The translations under genes and the position numbers were made by a program. Below the pieces are notes generated by a model. The model was not told the origin of the DNA and ran no database searches. It saw only the letters and a program-made list of their open reading frames with translations. A stretch of DNA of 64,000 nucleotides from Syntrophomonas wolfei subsp. methylbutyratica (GTDB taxonomy: Bacteria; Bacillota; Syntrophomonadia; Syntrophomonadales; Syntrophomonadaceae): positions 107,810 to 171,809 of the forward strand of contig NZ_BBQT01000005.1 in NCBI RefSeq assembly GCF_001570625.1, read 5' to 3'. Of this stretch, positions 43,759 to 52,951 are shown in pieces. Numbering within the stretch: the first letter of the stretch is position 1; the number at the start of each line of letters is the position of its first letter.

Positions 43759-44451
43759 ATGCAGTTAAGAATATCCCTCATATCCCTGGGTTTACTGGGG
43801 TTATTGCTCTTGCTTAGCATCTGGCCGGGAAGAAGTTTGGGAAACTGGAATTGGGGCTTGCTGGCAGCCACCATCCTGACCGTTGCCCTGGCCGGGTTTT
43901 TCTGGCAATTTGAGAGACGGCGGAACAGCATAGTGCAATTATCTTTTATTGCCACCATATCATCACTGGCCGCCCTATCCCGCGTAGCTTTTGTTCCTAT
44001 TGCCGGTTTGCAGCCGGCAAGCTTTATAATTATGATTAGCGGCTATGTCTTTGGCAGCCAGACCGGTTTCCTGGTCGGAGCTATAACCGCCCTGGTATCG
44101 AACTTTTTTTTAGGGCAGGGGCCATGGACACCCTGGCAGATGTTGGCCTGGGGTATATGCGGGCTATTGGCCGGCTGCCTGGGGCAGGCTTTATCCGCAT
44201 TTCGCCTGCTGCCCTTTGTTTTTCTATGTACTTTTTCTGCCTTCCTCTTCGGCTGGATTACTAACATCTCCTATTGGAGCAGCTTCGTTCATCCTCTGAA
44301 CTGGTCCAGCTACCTGGGCAGCTGCATCGCCAGCTTTCCTTTCGATCTTATTCACGCAGCCGGCAATCTGGCTTTTTCACTTCTTTTTGGCACTCACTTC
44401 TATCAACTGCTTTTTCGCTTCCAAAGAAAGATGTCAGGATACAGCAAATAG
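43759..44451 (+). CDS. ECF transporter substrate-binding (S) component, probable corrinoid type
   Basis: A 230-residue membrane protein with about six hydrophobic helices. SLAALSRVAFVPIAGLQPASFIIMISGYVFG with GFLVGAITALVSNFFLGQGPWTPWQMLAWG is the pattern of S components of the CbrT/HmpT-like group. It is the last gene of the operon behind the B12 riboswitch, so cobalamin or a precursor is the likely substrate; the sequence alone does not fix it. Start ATG has TAGGAGA upstream. Confidence 0.85.
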   Translation: MQLRISLISLGLLGLLLLLSIWPGRSLGNWNWGLLAATILTVALAGFFWQFERRRNSIVQLSFIATISSLAALSRVAFVPIAGLQPASFIIMISGYVFGSQTGFLVGAITALVSNFFLGQGPWTPWQMLAWGICGLLAGCLGQALSAFRLLPFVFLCTFSAFLFGWITNISYWSSFVHPLNWSSYLGSCIASFPFDLIHAAGNLAFSLLFGTHFYQLLFRFQRKMSGYSK

Positions 44452-44635
44452 CCCAGGTTACTTTTCGGATAGTAAGCAAATAGGGCTCACTCCTCACTTT
44501 CCTTACTAACCGCCCATCTGACAAGCATTCCGTCTTCTGATTTCCGCCTTCTGTCTTCCGTCTCCCGACGACTTAGGTTAAAAAGCGGGAAAGTATCAAA
44601 TAATAAGGCTAATTCAATCCCTGGAGGTGGGTATA

Positions 44636-46864
44636 TTGCAGGCTGCATGGAGCGGTTTTAAAGCGGGTAGATGGATGCATGAAATAGATGTAAGGGACTT
44701 TATCCAAAAAAACTATAGCCCCTATGATGGCGATAGTGGTTTTTTGACTGGCCCGGGAGAAAAAACATCTTTGCTCTGGAGGAAATGCCAGGATTTATTA
44801 CAGAAGGAAAGGGAATCCCAAGGGGTTTTGCTGGTGGATGCGGATACTCCCATAAGCATCACCAGTCACCCCCCCGGCTATATTAACCGAGAACTGGAGA
44901 AGATTGTCGGATTACAAACGGATAAAGCCTTAAAACGAGCTATCAACATTTACGGTGGTTTGAGAACGACCCTTAACGCTTGCCGGGCATATGGTTATGA
45001 ACCGGATAAGAAGCTTCGGGAGTTTTTTGAAAAACATCGCCGTACCCATAATGATGGAGTATTTGCGGTCTATACTCCGGAAATGCGCCTGGCGCGAAAG
45101 GTGGGGATAATTACCGGTCTGCCAGACTCTTATGGCCGGGGCCGGATAATTGGCGACTATCGCCGGGTAAGCCTTTACGGAGTAGACTTTCTTATTAAAG
45201 CCAAAGAAAATGATCGCGACTGGCTTAATCGCAGAATGACTACTGAGTCTATACAACTCAGGGAAGATATGGCGGGACAGATTAAATCCCTGCAAGACCT
45301 TAAGCTAATGGCTAAATCGTATGATTATGATATTTCCCGACCGGCTTCCACTGCGGCTGAAACAGTGCAGCATCTCTACTTTGCCTACCTGGCCGCAGTT
45401 AAGGAACAAAACGGAGCAGCCATGAGCCTGGGGCGGGTATCTACCTTTCTGGACATCTATCTGGAACGGGACTTGCGTTCCGGGAGGATTACGGAGAACG
45501 AGGCCCAGGAACTGATTGATCAATTGGTGATAAAACTACGACTGGTTCGACACTTGCGCACCCTCGAGTACAGTGAGATATTTGCCGGTGATCCGAACTG
45601 GGTCACGGAATCACTGGGCGGCTCTGGTACGGACGGGAGGCATCTGGTTTGCAAAACTTCTTATCGCTTTCTACAGACCTTGAAAAATTTAGGAGCGGCG
45701 CCTGAACCTAATATGACTATTTTATGGTCGCGCAATCTTCCTCGCAAGTTTTTAGAGTTCTGTGCCAAGCTGTCTATCTCTACCTCTGCTCTCCAGTACG
45801 AGAATGACGATCTGATGCGTGACTACTATGGTGATGACTACGGTATCGCTTGCTGTGTATCGGCTATGCGCCTGGGGAAGGAGACTCAGCTTTTTGGCGC
45901 CCGCTGCAACCTGGCCAAACTTTTGCTCTATGCCATAAATGGGGGTAAGGACGAGATAAGCGGCCAACAGGTAGGGGTGGAAATGTCGGTTTATGACGGA
46001 GATAAATTGGAATTTGACGAAGTTATGAGACGATTCAAGATTCAGATGGAATGGTTGGCCGAGCTTTATGTTAATACCATGAATCTTATTCATTATATGC
46101 ACGACAAGTATGCTTTTGAATATATGCAAATGGCCTTGCACAATACTTTTGTTAAACACTTTATGGCTTTTGGCATAGCCGGTTTATCAGTAGCAGCTGA
46201 TTCTCTAAGTGCTATAAAATATGCCAGGGTAAGGCCCATCAAAGACGAAAGGGGATTGGTCAGTGATTTTGCCATAGAAGGTGAATTCCCCAAGTTTGGT
46301 AATGACGATGACCGGGTTGACCTGCTGGCGGTGGAAATAATCCATACCTTTATACACCAGCTTAAGCGCCATCCCGCCTATAGAAATGCCCAGCATACTT
46401 TGTCCATATTAACCATAACCTCTAATGTAATGTATGGGAAACATACCGGAACCACTCCGGATGGACGAAAAAAAGGCGAACCCCTGGCTCCCGGTGCCAA
46501 CCCCCTGCATGGTAGGGAAGAAAAGGGAGCCATAGCCGCCTGCAACTCGGTAGCGAAATTACCCTATGAAGATGCCCGGGACGGCATTTCCTTCACCTTC
46601 TCCACCGTCCCCGAAGCTCTCGGCAAAAGTGAGGAGGAAAGAGTGAATAATCTTCTGGCTCTGCTTGAAGGTTATTTTGTTCAGGATGCTCATCATATGA
46701 ATGTAAATGTTCTTAATGTAGAAACATTGAAGGAAGCTATGGAGCACCCGGAAAAATACCCGGATCTGACCATAAGGGTTTCTGGTTATGCAGTGCATTT
46801 TACCCGGTTAAACCGGGAGCAACAGGAAGAGATAATTATGCGTACCTTCTATCGCCGAATGTAG
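44636..46864 (+). CDS. pflB: Pyruvate formate-lyase (glycyl radical enzyme)
   Basis: Splits pyruvate with CoA into acetyl-CoA and formate, or runs in reverse. The 742-residue protein carries the adjacent catalytic cysteines in [12 protein letters not shown] (Cys406-Cys407) and the glycyl radical loop RVSGYAVHF (Gly717) near the C-terminus. The two-cysteine site separates it from glycerol and choline lyases. The frame opens at GTG 44627, but that codon overlaps the GGAGG site; TTG 44636 is the likely start. The activase gene follows after 20 bp. Formate made here could feed the formate dehydrogenase of this genome, or the enzyme may assimilate formate and acetyl-CoA. Confidence 0.95.
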   Translation: MQAAWSGFKAGRWMHEIDVRDFIQKNYSPYDGDSGFLTGPGEKTSLLWRKCQDLLQKERESQGVLLVDADTPISITSHPPGYINRELEKIVGLQTDKALKRAINIYGGLRTTLNACRAYGYEPDKKLREFFEKHRRTHNDGVFAVYTPEMRLARKVGIITGLPDSYGRGRIIGDYRRVSLYGVDFLIKAKENDRDWLNRRMTTESIQLREDMAGQIKSLQDLKLMAKSYDYDISRPASTAAETVQHLYFAYLAAVKEQNGAAMSLGRVSTFLDIYLERDLRSGRITENEAQELIDQLVIKLRLVRHLRTLEYSEIFAGDPNWVTESLGGSGTDGRHLVCKTSYRFLQTLKNLGAAPEPNMTILWSRNLPRKFLEFCAKLSISTSALQYENDDLMRDYYGDDYGIACCVSAMRLGKETQLFGARCNLAKLLLYAINGGKDEISGQQVGVEMSVYDGDKLEFDEVMRRFKIQMEWLAELYVNTMNLIHYMHDKYAFEYMQMALHNTFVKHFMAFGIAGLSVAADSLSAIKYARVRPIKDERGLVSDFAIEGEFPKFGNDDDRVDLLAVEIIHTFIHQLKRHPAYRNAQHTLSILTITSNVMYGKHTGTTPDGRKKGEPLAPGANPLHGREEKGAIAACNSVAKLPYEDARDGISFTFSTVPEALGKSEEERVNNLLALLEGYFVQDAHHMNVNVLNVETLKEAMEHPEKYPDLTIRVSGYAVHFTRLNREQQEEIIMRTFYRRM

Positions 46865-46884
46865 TTGAAGGTGGGTACGGCTCC

Positions 46885-47625
46885 ATGATAGGCAGAATTC
46901 ACTCCATTGATACCTTCAGCACCCTGGACGGGCCCGGAATTAGAACCGTGGTCTTTATGCAGGGCTGTCACCTGCGCTGCAAATACTGTCACAATCCCGA
47001 CACCTGGGAATTGAAAAGCCTTTCTGCTCAGGAATATAGTCCTGAAGAATTAATGGAAGTCATAAGAAGAAGCAAACCTTATTTTATCGCTTCCGGGGGA
47101 GGACTTACCTTCTCCGGCGGTGAGCCCCTGCTGCATGATGATTTTATAAAGGCAGTTTTCCTTCTTTGCCGGGAAGAAAATATTTCTACCGCTATCGATA
47201 CCTCCCTTTATGTCAAGCCCGCAGCGTTGTTAACAGTTTTGCCGCTGACCGACCTGGTGCTGGCGGATATAAAACATATCAGCGAAGAAAAAAGCCGCTG
47301 CCTGACCGGAATGAGCAATAGTCTTAACTTGAGCAACCTCAAACTAATCAACTCGCATCATATACCCATTTGGATTCGCTATGTGATAATTCCTGCCTGG
47401 ACCGATGCGAGGGAAGATCTTGAAGAAATGGCGGCTTTTGTTGGGCGGCTTGAACAAGTCGAACGCATTGACCTTTTGCCTTACCACTCCCTGGGAAAAC
47501 ATAAATGGGATTTGCTGGGCTTAAACTACGAATTAAACGGGGTAACTGCTCCCAGCCCGGAGGCTTTGGAACAGCTTAAGAACATCATATCCGCCATTAG
47601 CGGAAAACCGGTTTATTTGAAATAG
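46885..47625 (+). CDS. pflA: Pyruvate formate-lyase activating enzyme (radical SAM)
   Basis: Uses S-adenosylmethionine to place the glycyl radical on PflB. The 246 residues have the N-terminal SIDTFSTLDGPGIRTVVFMQ block and the cluster motif CHLRCKYCHNPDTW (CxxxCxxC near residue 30), and the SGGEPLL motif. There is no extra ferredoxin insert, as expected for PFL activases and not for other glycyl radical activases. It is directly downstream of pflB and surely co-transcribed. Confidence 0.95.
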   Translation: MIGRIHSIDTFSTLDGPGIRTVVFMQGCHLRCKYCHNPDTWELKSLSAQEYSPEELMEVIRRSKPYFIASGGGLTFSGGEPLLHDDFIKAVFLLCREENISTAIDTSLYVKPAALLTVLPLTDLVLADIKHISEEKSRCLTGMSNSLNLSNLKLINSHHIPIWIRYVIIPAWTDAREDLEEMAAFVGRLEQVERIDLLPYHSLGKHKWDLLGLNYELNGVTAPSPEALEQLKNIISAISGKPVYLK

Positions 47626-47715
47626 ATGTTTCCGTTTCTAAAAGTTCCCCTTATGCTCAGGGTGTAGTAGAATCAATGCTAACGAATAATATGAAAACAA
47701 CAGGAGGCAGTTGGG

Positions 47716-48567
47716 GTGAGCGTTAAAATTTTTACTGATAGCACTTCATACATAAGTAAAGAAATGCAAGAAGAACTGGATATTGAAATCATTCCTTTAA
47801 CTGTGCATTTCTCCGATGAGTCCTTTATTGAGACAGAAGTAGACTACGATTATTTTTATCAGAAAATAGAGAAAACCGGGGAGATTCCGACATCTTCCCA
47901 ACCTCCGCCGGGGCAATTCTTTGCAGCTTTTAAAAAGGCACTATCTCATGGAGATCATATTGTAGGCATTTTTATATCTTCAACCATGAGTGGAACCTGG
48001 GCTACAGCCCTGAATGTTAAAAAGCAGCTTATGGAACAATATCCTGGAGCCAGGATGGAGATTATTGATTCTCATACCAATTGTATGGCCCTGGGGCTTC
48101 AGGTTGTGGAGGCCGCCCGGGTCGCCAAGGCCGGGGGCAATATAGATGCTGTGGTAAAAGCGGCCCAATACATCCATGACCGGGTACATTTCTACTTTGT
48201 CCCAGAAACCCTGGAGTATTTGCGCAAAGGGGGACGAATAGGTACAGCCTCCGCTCTTCTCGGTACCCTTTTGAACATCCGGCCCATTCTAACGGTAGAT
48301 ATGGCAAAAGGTATGACCCATTTGCTGGAGAAGGCCCGAGGCACCTCCAATGCAGTTAAGCGAATGCTGCGTCTAATGGAAGAAGATCATAAAAAATATG
48401 GGTTGAAGGAAATCATGGTCCACCATATCAATGCCCCGGAAAGAGCCTGGCAGTTAAGGCAAACCCTTATCGACCGCTATGCTTTACCCGTAAGCATACT
48501 TTCTATCGGCCCGGTAATAGGATTGCACACAGGACTGGGCACAATAGGTATGGTCTATGTGGCATGA
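47716..48567 (+). CDS. DegV family fatty-acid-binding protein
   Basis: A 283-residue two-domain protein of the DegV/FakB family. The opening VKIFTDSTSYIS, the STMSGTWATALN segment and ARMEIIDSHTN form the lipid-binding site; GKGGRIGTASALLGTLLNIRP-like residues (LRKGGRIGTA) form the hinge. FakB proteins present fatty acids to FakA kinase for phosphorylation. No FakA homologue is in the window. The GTG start follows AGGAGG by nine bases. Confidence 0.9.
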   Translation: MSVKIFTDSTSYISKEMQEELDIEIIPLTVHFSDESFIETEVDYDYFYQKIEKTGEIPTSSQPPPGQFFAAFKKALSHGDHIVGIFISSTMSGTWATALNVKKQLMEQYPGARMEIIDSHTNCMALGLQVVEAARVAKAGGNIDAVVKAAQYIHDRVHFYFVPETLEYLRKGGRIGTASALLGTLLNIRPILTVDMAKGMTHLLEKARGTSNAVKRMLRLMEEDHKKYGLKEIMVHHINAPERAWQLRQTLIDRYALPVSILSIGPVIGLHTGLGTIGMVYVA

Positions 48568-48591
48568 AGTAGAGAGGGAATTCCTCCTGCT

Positions 48592-49551
48592 TTAGTTTTG
48601 CGCCTCATTATCTATCCAATCAACATGAACCGTTGTTGAGGTAGTGTAGAGGTACTGGTTTATGCTTACTTCAACTACATCGGCAATGGCGTGAGCCTTG
48701 ACCACGGACAATCCTTGATCCACCTCAATGTGCAGGGAAACCACTTTATTAGCCCCGTAATCATGCACACTGGTATCATGAACCGCGATTACTCCAGGTA
48801 CCTTCAGGGCTAACTGATTAACCCGCTTTACCTGCTCCTCATCATACTCTCCGATAATCTTGGAGCAGGATTCGCGGAAAATTTCGATACCCGTCCAAAC
48901 AATCAAGGCCGACACAGCAAAGCCCAGTACAGCATCTACCCAATAGTAGCCAAATTTAGAGGCTAAGATGGCAATAGCTACTAACACTGAAGCTATGGCA
49001 TCAGTTCGGTGGTGCCAGGCATCAGCTATAAGGGTGGAGGAAGAAATTCTCTGCCCCAGGTCGATGGAAAAACGGGACATCCACTCTTTAAACAAGCCGG
49101 CAACCAGCATAACGGCAACTACAAAGTAGCTTCCTGCTACCGGGGTATTGGCCATGAGCCTTTTATAAGAATCAAAACCAAATTTTATTCCCACTGCTAC
49201 CAGCAGCAAAGAAATAACCAGGGTGGCAATAAATTCAATACGGCCGTGGCCATGAGGATGCTCCTCATCCGCAGGTAAAGCGGCCAGTTTAAATCCAATA
49301 ATTACTACCAGCGAGGTCAGTACATCAGAAGCGGTATGAACCGCGTCCGCAATCAGAGAAATACTGTTTACCAATATCCCCATGATGAACTTTATAATTG
49401 CCAAAACAATATTGCCGATAATGCTGACCCAGGCTTCCAGATAAGCTATCTTCCTTCTCTGTTCAGGATTTTCAATATTTGTTTCGGCATAAGTATCCTT
49501 AAGGGTTTTGCTTATTAAGAAGTCAGATATAGAAGACGTGAACTTATCCAA
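48592..49551 (-). CDS. Cation diffusion facilitator metal exporter
   Basis: A 319-residue CDF transporter with about six transmembrane helices; metal-site residues lie in IADAVHTASDVLTS (helix II) and IADAWHHRTDAIAS (helix V), and a His-rich loop EEHPHGHGRIE lies between helices. The C-terminal cytoplasmic domain is normal. GTG 49560 overlaps the ribosome site GGAAGG, so TTG 49551 is preferred. The metal is probably a divalent ion such as Zn, Co, Ni or Mn. An attenuator-type leader with its own promoter precedes it, so expression is probably controlled by the metal. Confidence 0.9.
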   Translation of the reverse strand: MDKFTSSISDFLISKTLKDTYAETNIENPEQRRKIAYLEAWVSIIGNIVLAIIKFIMGILVNSISLIADAVHTASDVLTSLVVIIGFKLAALPADEEHPHGHGRIEFIATLVISLLLVAVGIKFGFDSYKRLMANTPVAGSYFVVAVMLVAGLFKEWMSRFSIDLGQRISSSTLIADAWHHRTDAIASVLVAIAILASKFGYYWVDAVLGFAVSALIVWTGIEIFRESCSKIIGEYDEEQVKRVNQLALKVPGVIAVHDTSVHDYGANKVVSLHIEVDQGLSVVKAHAIADVVEVSINQYLYTTSTTVHVDWIDNEAQN

Positions 49552-49586
49552 ATATATCACCTTCCCAAAAAGAAATAATTTAAGGT

Positions 49587-49723
49587 AAAAAAATTACCGT
49601 AGACTCTTACTTTTAATAATAGTCCCACGGTAATTTCCGCTGCCCTTTGGGGCCCGGCTCAAGGCCTGACCAGATTTCTTAAGTTGCTCCCAACATTCTA
49701 TCAAAAATACTTATATTAAGCAA
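49587..49723 (-). promoter_or_regulatory. Promoter and attenuator leader of the metal exporter, NiCo-riboswitch-like
   Basis: On the minus strand: -35 TTGCTT (49723-49718), 17-bp spacer, -10 TAGAAT (49700-49695). The transcript then runs through about 50 nt with GGTCAGGCCTTGAGCCGGG and GGGCAGCGG, and into a long hairpin (49636-49591; AAATTACCGT facing ACGGTAATTT) ended by a T run. A terminator placed before the coding region means attenuation. The GGGCAGCGG and GAGCCGGG words and a CDF target recall the czcD/NiCo riboswitch, which is a tentative class assignment. Confidence 0.6.
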
Positions 49724-49806
49724 GGGTGATTTTAATACAAAAAAACCTTATTAGGATATATGATTGACATAATATGACACAAGCGAGTTTTTGAAATATG
49801 TCATAA

Positions 49807-50673
49807 TTATTTCCACTTTACCGGGATGATTACCTTATCCTGTTCACTGCCATCTTTCATACTCAACCAAAAGACTTCAATTTGACCTTGACCTGGACCG
49901 GGAGCTTTAAAGGCGATTTCTTTTTGAAATATTCCACGACCGGGAGCACCCTCACTGGCAGCGGTATAATCTTGCACCAGGGTTTTACCCTGGGCATCCT
50001 TTATGCGAATACTCACCATGGCTTCAAATACGCGGGCACTACCGCTGATCTCTACCGGGCTGCTGATAGTCTCTCCAGGAGTTGGAGAGCTTACCCAAAT
50101 AACCGGCTCATATACCACAGCCAGATTGCGGCTAAATGGCTGTTCTGATAAACCGATGTGCCCCCACCAATCTATGGCTTTTTCCACCTGACCATCCACC
50201 ATAAAGGAAACCTTTTGAATATCGGGAAACTCCGTAAGGGTGTTAACAATACTGGCTATTCCCAGCGCTTCACCACTTGCACCGACATTGGCCTTAAGCA
50301 CCTCTGGGGAGAAGTTAACGGTAGCCAGCCCCTTATCAATTTTGATTCCCAAAACTTTTGTATCCGGGGGTAAAACTCGATTAGCTCCGGGAGTAAGCGG
50401 CTTGCCCTTGATTAATTCGTTTAGGGCAAGTTGGGGAAGGTTTGAGCTTTTCTTAATTTGATGTACTTCTCGCACCAGATAGGCATCATCATTAGTCATC
50501 TTGAGATAATAAACAGCAACATCGGCCGTTTTAGCAACCGGTGTTGATGGAGCCGGCTTTTCCTTATGGTCTTTATCACCTGGTACTTTACCCGTTTGCT
50601 GACCGCAGCCGGAAGGCAACCATAACAACAGCAAAATCAGTATAAGGGCAGGGGCTTTTCTAAGAAGCTTCAT
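49807..50673 (-). CDS. GerMN-domain lipoprotein with Gmad2 Ig-like domain
   Basis: A 288-residue lipoprotein. The lipobox LPSGC follows a hydrophobic segment at the N-terminus. GerMN comes next (about 50-165; AVYYLKMTNDDAYLVREVHQ, LNELIKGKPLTPGANRVLP) and then the Gmad2 bacterial Ig-like domain (about 185-285; VWVSSPTPGETISSPVEISG). The frame opens at 50709; ATG 50673 behind GGAGG is the real start. GerMN proteins have roles in spore germination or sporulation channels in Bacilli; the role here is open. Confidence 0.87.
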   Translation of the reverse strand: MKLLRKAPALILILLLLWLPSGCGQQTGKVPGDKDHKEKPAPSTPVAKTADVAVYYLKMTNDDAYLVREVHQIKKSSNLPQLALNELIKGKPLTPGANRVLPPDTKVLGIKIDKGLATVNFSPEVLKANVGASGEALGIASIVNTLTEFPDIQKVSFMVDGQVEKAIDWWGHIGLSEQPFSRNLAVVYEPVIWVSSPTPGETISSPVEISGSARVFEAMVSIRIKDAQGKTLVQDYTAASEGAPGRGIFQKEIAFKAPGPGQGQIEVFWLSMKDGSEQDKVIIPVKWK

Positions 50674-50836
50674 ATAAACCTCCATCTCGCCGCAAAAGCG
50701 GCGATACAAATAGTAATAAAAAAGTATTTTTCACGCTATTACCTCCAGATTTATCTTTTGCATATAATTATCTTATTTATACTTTATAAATAATTTATCC
50801 ATAAAAGGCCGATTTCCTTCTATTATTAGAACAAAA

Positions 50837-50962
50837 TATAACGAGGTGAGATATGTCCCCCGCTAAGCGGTCGCCTATAACAAAACAGGCGGCGGGTTCT
50901 AATACCCCGCCTCGTTGCAGCGGTGTGTTGAAACTGCTCCGCAGCTTCTTCCGATGCTTAAA
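50837..50962. repeat. Structured tRNA-like intergenic repeat, copy B
   Basis: Same family as 26815-26937: TATAACGAGGTGAGAT, CCGC-TA-AGCGG, GTCGCCT/AGGCGGC with a G-U pair in place of G-C, a GGGTTCTAATACCCC arm and CCTCGTTGCAGCGGTGTG. The tail ...CCGATGCTTAAAT matches copy A. It lies between the GerMN and XRE regulator genes; nothing else is seen in this 338-bp gap. Confidence 0.7.
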
Positions 50963-51011
50963 TATATCATTACTATGCTTCTTATCTGGTTTCATTGTTT
51001 TTCGTTTATTG

Positions 51012-51485
51012 CTATATCCTATCAGCGGAGATTGCGTCTGTCTCTACTAGTGCTTGACGAATGTGTAAATATCGCAAGAACATATATAATTCCAACATTG
51101 ATTTTTCGTCCAATCCCATTATCATTTCCGCTATTATTTGTGGGGATTCTGTGCGTTTTTGCAGTTCCTGAAATTTCTCGTTGCTGATCTGGTTTAAAAT
51201 AGTAATACATGCTTCGGGATTCTCTGTCTGCTCTAATAATTTTTTGGTTTTATCAGGAATAGCTTGAGGAAAATCAGTCATTCCAACAAGGTAATCCAGC
51301 GTAACCTCAAAAAAACCTGCAAGGGCTACAAGTGTATCCAGTGCAGGCATAGATGTGCCTTTTTCAAATTGAGTAATCGCAGCATGACTTTTCAGACCAA
51401 TGGCTTTAGCCAAGCTTCGTGTTGATATACCTTGCATTTTCCGAAGTTCCTTTAATCTTTTTGAAAATTTACCTTTATTCAGCAT
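51012..51485 (-). CDS. XRE-family transcriptional regulator
   Basis: A 157-residue protein with an N-terminal Cro/C1-type helix-turn-helix (KELRKMQGISTRSLAKAIGL, SHAAITQFEKGTSMPALDTL; residues about 8-65) and a helical C-terminal half without a recognised ligand or peptidase domain. It is 50 bp from copy B of the tRNA-like repeat. Its target is unknown; the AT-rich upstream region may contain its own operator. The ATG follows AAGGAG. Confidence 0.9.
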   Translation of the reverse strand: MLNKGKFSKRLKELRKMQGISTRSLAKAIGLKSHAAITQFEKGTSMPALDTLVALAGFFEVTLDYLVGMTDFPQAIPDKTKKLLEQTENPEACITILNQISNEKFQELQKRTESPQIIAEMIMGLDEKSMLELYMFLRYLHIRQALVETDAISADRI

Positions 51486-52024
51486 AATTCTCCTTGACGT
51501 TTAGCACAACTAACCTTATAATCAAAAAAAGTATACTAATACTATCCAATGTGATTATATTAATCAAAAACAGGCTTAATAATATATGGATAATCAATCT
51601 GAAATAGTAGAATAAAATCATTATGACAATATTTAACTTAGTTTATGACATTTTGTTAGAAACATAATTCGTATCCAATAAAGAGCGCTAAATATTATTA
51701 GCACAGTTTGGTTAGCTACAGTGCAGTCAAATTTAAAGCACAGAAAATTGTGGTTCACTTGGAAAGCGAGTTGGGTAGCGTGATAACCAGGTAACCATAT
51801 TTTCTATGGTTAAATCTTAATTTGAAAGTAATCTTTTTAGTCATATTAGCAATTTCCGTTACAATGTGCAATTATACGCAAGTACCTTTACTTTCATAAC
51901 ATTTTGACTCAGTTCCATTGGGAGGAAGTCTTTTAATGATTTATTATTACTGATAATCACTGTTTCGTGATTCTCACAATAAACTCCCTAACTGTACTAG
52001 ATTTTCATATTGGGGTAGGGGACT
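51486..52024. other. Divergent intergenic region between XRE regulator and HD-GYP gene
   Basis: AT-rich, no ORF. AACCATA (51793-51799) and TATGGTT (51805-51811) form a 7-bp hairpin. TATACTAATACTAT near 51532-51545 is a possible operator or -10 region for the XRE gene. Nothing else can be supported. Confidence 0.4.
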
Positions 52025-52579
52025 ATGGATAGAACATGGCAACCGCTAAAACTGCTAAAAAGAATTCACTATGATACCTACTTGCATAGCCTTAGAGTCG
52101 CCATGTTAGCCTATAATATTGGAAAAGAGATTGCTCTAAGCACTTCTGAATTAGATCTATTGCATATGTCTGCCCTACTACATGATATTGGAAAAGTGAA
52201 ACTAGGCAATAGTATTTTAGATAAGCCAGGAAAATTGAACCCGGAAGAATGGAACGAAATAGAAAGACATCCGCTTTATGGTGCAAACATCTTGGTTCAT
52301 GACTATGAGATAATGTCAAACGATGTAATAGAAGGAGTATATAGTCACCATGAGTCTTTTAACGGCGATGGCTATCCACGCGGCCTTAAAGGGGAATCCA
52401 TATCAATTTATGGAAGGGTTATTGCTATTGCCGATGCACTGGATGCCATGACAACCAGACGTATATATAAAACCCATACCTTAGGTTTTAATGAAGCGAT
52501 TAATGAGGTTTTTCTGTGTGAAGGAACACAGTTTGACCCATATATATGTAAAAAAGTCAAGGGATTATCCCATGTGTGA
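52025..52579 (+). CDS. Stand-alone HD-GYP domain protein
   Basis: A 184-residue protein made almost only of an HD-GYP domain: LLHDIGKVKLGN, RHPLYGANIL, YSHHESFNGDGYPRGLKGESIS, IADALDAMTTRRIYK. Metal-binding and GYP residues are all present, so cyclic-di-GMP hydrolysis is likely. It has no sensor or receiver domain. It may work with the PocR/PAS kinase encoded next, which lacks a response regulator, but no receiver links them. The ribosome site GGGGTAGGGG is a little atypical. Confidence 0.87.
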   Translation: MDRTWQPLKLLKRIHYDTYLHSLRVAMLAYNIGKEIALSTSELDLLHMSALLHDIGKVKLGNSILDKPGKLNPEEWNEIERHPLYGANILVHDYEIMSNDVIEGVYSHHESFNGDGYPRGLKGESISIYGRVIAIADALDAMTTRRIYKTHTLGFNEAINEVFLCEGTQFDPYICKKVKGLSHV

Positions 52580-52688
52580 TTAATAATTTATCCCTTATTC
52601 CCTCGGACATTCCCTCCTCGAATCAGGAACTTATTACCCCTCGCCATAAATACGCATACCCACTTCCACTGGTCATTTGATGAGCAAT

Positions 52689-52790
52689 TATAACGAGGTG
52701 AAATATTGTCCCCCGCTGAGCGGCCGCCTATTCACAAAACAGGCGACGGGTTCTAATCCCCACCTCGTTGCAGCGGTGTGTTGAAACCGC
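52689..52790. repeat. Structured tRNA-like intergenic repeat, copy C
   Basis: Third copy: TATAACGAGGTGAAAT, CCCGCTGAGCGG, GCCGCCT/AGGCGAC arm, GGGTTCTAATCCCC and CACCTCGTTGCAGCGGTGTG. Here the closing stem ACGAGGTG/CACCTCGT is perfect over eight pairs. The tail seen in copies A and B is missing after TTGAAACCGC. It lies between the HD-GYP and histidine kinase genes; the rest of this 372-bp gap shows nothing. Confidence 0.7.
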
Positions 52791-52951
52791 AATACCCCTC
52801 TTGTTGGTTTAGCTTATATTTCGCTGGTGTTTTTTCCTGCTTTTCATATATTTTTCTAAGAAAATACTTCAACTAACCATCTTCGACATTATTTGCTTAA
52901 GTAATCAGCTATGGTAATTAAGGATTGTTAAAAGCTGAGGAGGTTGCACGG

